This document shows positions 62,565 through 64,000 of a stretch of 64,000 nucleotides of DNA, piece after piece; the first letter of the stretch is position 1, and every line of letters begins with the position of its first letter. Made by a program: the position numbers and the translations under genes. The stretch comes from Paenisporosarcina sp. HGH0030 (GTDB lineage Bacteria > Bacillota > Bacilli > Bacillales_A > Planococcaceae), in the NCBI RefSeq assembly GCF_000411295.1, contig NZ_KE150421.1, positions 1,494,835 to 1,558,834 of the forward strand, in the 5' to 3' direction. Under the pieces are notes generated by a model. It saw only the letters and a list, made by a program, of their open reading frames with translations, was not told the DNA's origin and searched no databases.

Positions 62565-64000
62565 TTATTTTAATAAGTACTTTCCAAAACCATCTGTACC
62601 TTCACCCAAGTAGCTGATATTACCACTAGTAGGAATAACTTCAACCGCTTTTTTAGATGATTCAAACATTACTTTAGCTGATGCAGGCAATGTTGTAAAC
62701 TTCCAGTTGCCGTCAGCAGAAGGATCAATTGTTTTCTTTTCGATAATGTAGTCGATGACCGCTTGGCGGTTTTCAACGGTATATATTTCGACTTCTTTAG
62801 CATTTCGTACGCCCGGGAAATTACCGTTTGCTCGGTAGTTGTTTGTAGCAACGATGAATTCCTGTTTAGGATCGATTGCTTTACCATCATACTTCAAGTT
62901 TTTGATACGTGTTGCATTGGCATTGATTTCTTTGCCATCAGCATCATATTTTGCTGGTTGTGTTACATCGATTTCATATGTCACTCCATCAATTACGTCA
63001 AAGTTGTATGAACGGAAGTTAGTATTGATCAGAGATTGTTCTGCTGTTTTCGTTGCGTCGATTTGGTTGAACTGACCTGCAGACATCTCAAGCCATTCTT
63101 TCACGTCAGCTCCTGTAAGTTTTAAAGTAGAGACAGTGTTGTCGTATAAGTACAAATCTGCGACGTTCTTGATTGCCAATTCACCTTTTGGTACATATGT
63201 GTAATACTCTGGATCGCTACGGGTACCTGCTTTGAATGGTGCTCCTGCAGATAGAATAGGCAACTTGGCGTTAGCAGTTCCTGCTAATTCTTTTTCAACA
63301 AACCATTTTTGAGCATTTGTTACAATTTGAATTGATGGATCATCTTGAACTTGTGAGAAGTAACTATGGATAATTGCAGTCGTTGTTCCTACTGCTTTAC
63401 GCACATATTTAATTGTTCCTTCGTGTGCAACTTTAACCGCTTCTACTACTTTAGTATCTACATCACTTTCATCTTTAGCAATCGCACGTACTTCAGCTTT
63501 AGAAGAAGAAACTGTCCAATCGTTTCCTTTCTTAGCTAGCGTCAAATCGATTACACCCAAATGGCTACCGAACTTGCCTGACATTACTACAGGTTTCCCG
63601 TTGATTGTACCTTGTTCAACATTCACGCCAGTCAATGAAGTATCAACTTTCCCAGGGAATACTTGATGCGCATGTCCTGTAATGATTGCATCGACACCTT
63701 CAACTTTTGTCATCAAATAGGACACATCTTCTTCGCCTTTTTCGTGAACCATGTCACCCATACCGGAGTGGGACAGCACGACAATTACGTCTGCTCCGTC
63801 TTTTTCCATTTTAGGAATAAGTGCTTCGACAGCATCCACTGAATCGTCTACAGTGACTTTTCCTTCTAAATGAGACTTGTCCCATTTAAGAATCGCAGGA
63901 GGGACAATTCCAGTTACACCGACTTTAATGATCGTTTCTTTTCCTTTAGAATCTTTCACTTTTTTATCAACGATGACATACGGAGTATACATATTCTTCC
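62565..64000 (-). CDS. 5'-nucleotidase / 2',3'-cyclic-nucleotide phosphodiesterase family protein (5' partial)
   Basis: The frame is open across the right edge, so the N-terminus is outside the window; 478 residues are visible. IKVGVTGIVPPAILKWDK, VVLSHSGMGD, GVDAIITGHAHQVFPG (a metallophosphatase motif with GHxH) and the nucleotidase C-terminal domain (GAPFKAGTRSDPEYYTYVPKGELAIKNVADLYLYDN) identify a CpdB/YfkN-type enzyme. Such proteins are wall-anchored or secreted and recover phosphate from nucleotides. A C-terminal segment ends at FGKYLLK without sortase or SLH motif. Alternative: trifunctional YfkN fragment. Confidence 0.92.
   Translation of the reverse strand, partial: KNMYTPYVIVDKKVKDSKGKETIIKVGVTGIVPPAILKWDKSHLEGKVTVDDSVDAVEALIPKMEKDGADVIVVLSHSGMGDMVHEKGEEDVSYLMTKVEGVDAIITGHAHQVFPGKVDTSLTGVNVEQGTINGKPVVMSGKFGSHLGVIDLTLAKKGNDWTVSSSKAEVRAIAKDESDVDTKVVEAVKVAHEGTIKYVRKAVGTTTAIIHSYFSQVQDDPSIQIVTNAQKWFVEKELAGTANAKLPILSAGAPFKAGTRSDPEYYTYVPKGELAIKNVADLYLYDNTVSTLKLTGADVKEWLEMSAGQFNQIDATKTAEQSLINTNFRSYNFDVIDGVTYEIDVTQPAKYDADGKEINANATRIKNLKYDGKAIDPKQEFIVATNNYRANGNFPGVRNAKEVEIYTVENRQAVIDYIIEKKTIDPSADGNWKFTTLPASAKVMFESSKKAVEVIPTSGNISYLGEGTDGFGKYLLK

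Noticed and set aside
1-64000. tRNA, rRNA, T-box or known riboswitch
   Set aside because: I scanned gaps by eye and found no cloverleaf, T-box motif or recognised riboswitch core; a covariance-model search would be needed to be certain.

Overview
The window looks like chromosomal backbone of a low-GC Gram-positive of the Bacillales, most likely a Planococcaceae member (Sporosarcina, Solibacillus, Lysinibacillus or Planococcus type). Evidence is the Bacillus-like gene order secA-prfB-(yvjA)-cccB-ftsEX-ctpB-minJ, the comFA/comFC/hpf and degSU/yvyE/tagO blocks, AGGAGG ribosome-binding sites, frequent TTG/GTG starts, and a second SecA paired with an S-layer assembly protein. No tRNA, rRNA or CRISPR array is visible.

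Layout. 0-4.2 kb: end of a HAD phosphatase, a DegV/FakB fatty-acid-binding protein, a CoA-disulfide reductase, and a MarR-GNAT fusion with a clear promoter/operator. 4.4-9 kb, minus strand: an amylase-like membrane-anchored protein that has lost catalytic residues, a YisL-type protein, a fumarylacetoacetase-family protein and a DUF418 membrane protein. 9-17.5 kb, minus strand: addB-addA (recombination and double-strand-break repair), signal peptidase I and a TVP38 membrane protein. 17.5-19.2 kb: XRE-cupin regulator divergent from azlCD. 19.3-38.6 kb, minus strand: glutaredoxin, csbA, minJ, ctpB, ResA-like thioredoxin with a membrane partner, M23 cell-wall hydrolase, ftsX, ftsE, cccB, yvjA, prfB (with the programmed frameshift), secA, a GGDEF-EAL protein, hpf, comFC and comFA.

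38.9-48.4 kb is an accessory block between comFA and degU: a lipoprotein gene, then remnants of IS6-family elements at both ends (39.7-40.1 and 47.5-48.0 kb). These enclose a LysR regulator, a decayed MFS transporter, an unrecognised regulator and a large subtilisin-like protease whose 3' part is broken by frameshifts.

48.4-64 kb returns to backbone and cell-surface functions: degU/degS, yvyE, an LCP wall-polymer ligase with a structured leader, tagO, then the accessory export pair secA2-slaP. They are followed on the opposite strand by a phosphodiester-glycosidase-family protein, a protein made only of SLH domains, an acyltransferase, an NlpC/P60 hydrolase and a 5'-nucleotidase-family protein running off the right edge. 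The most coherent system here is this surface cluster: TagO and the LCP enzyme make and attach the wall polymer that SLH domains could bind, SecA2-SlaP could export surface proteins, and several secreted candidates lie next door. A family of short dispersed intergenic repeats recurs through the window.
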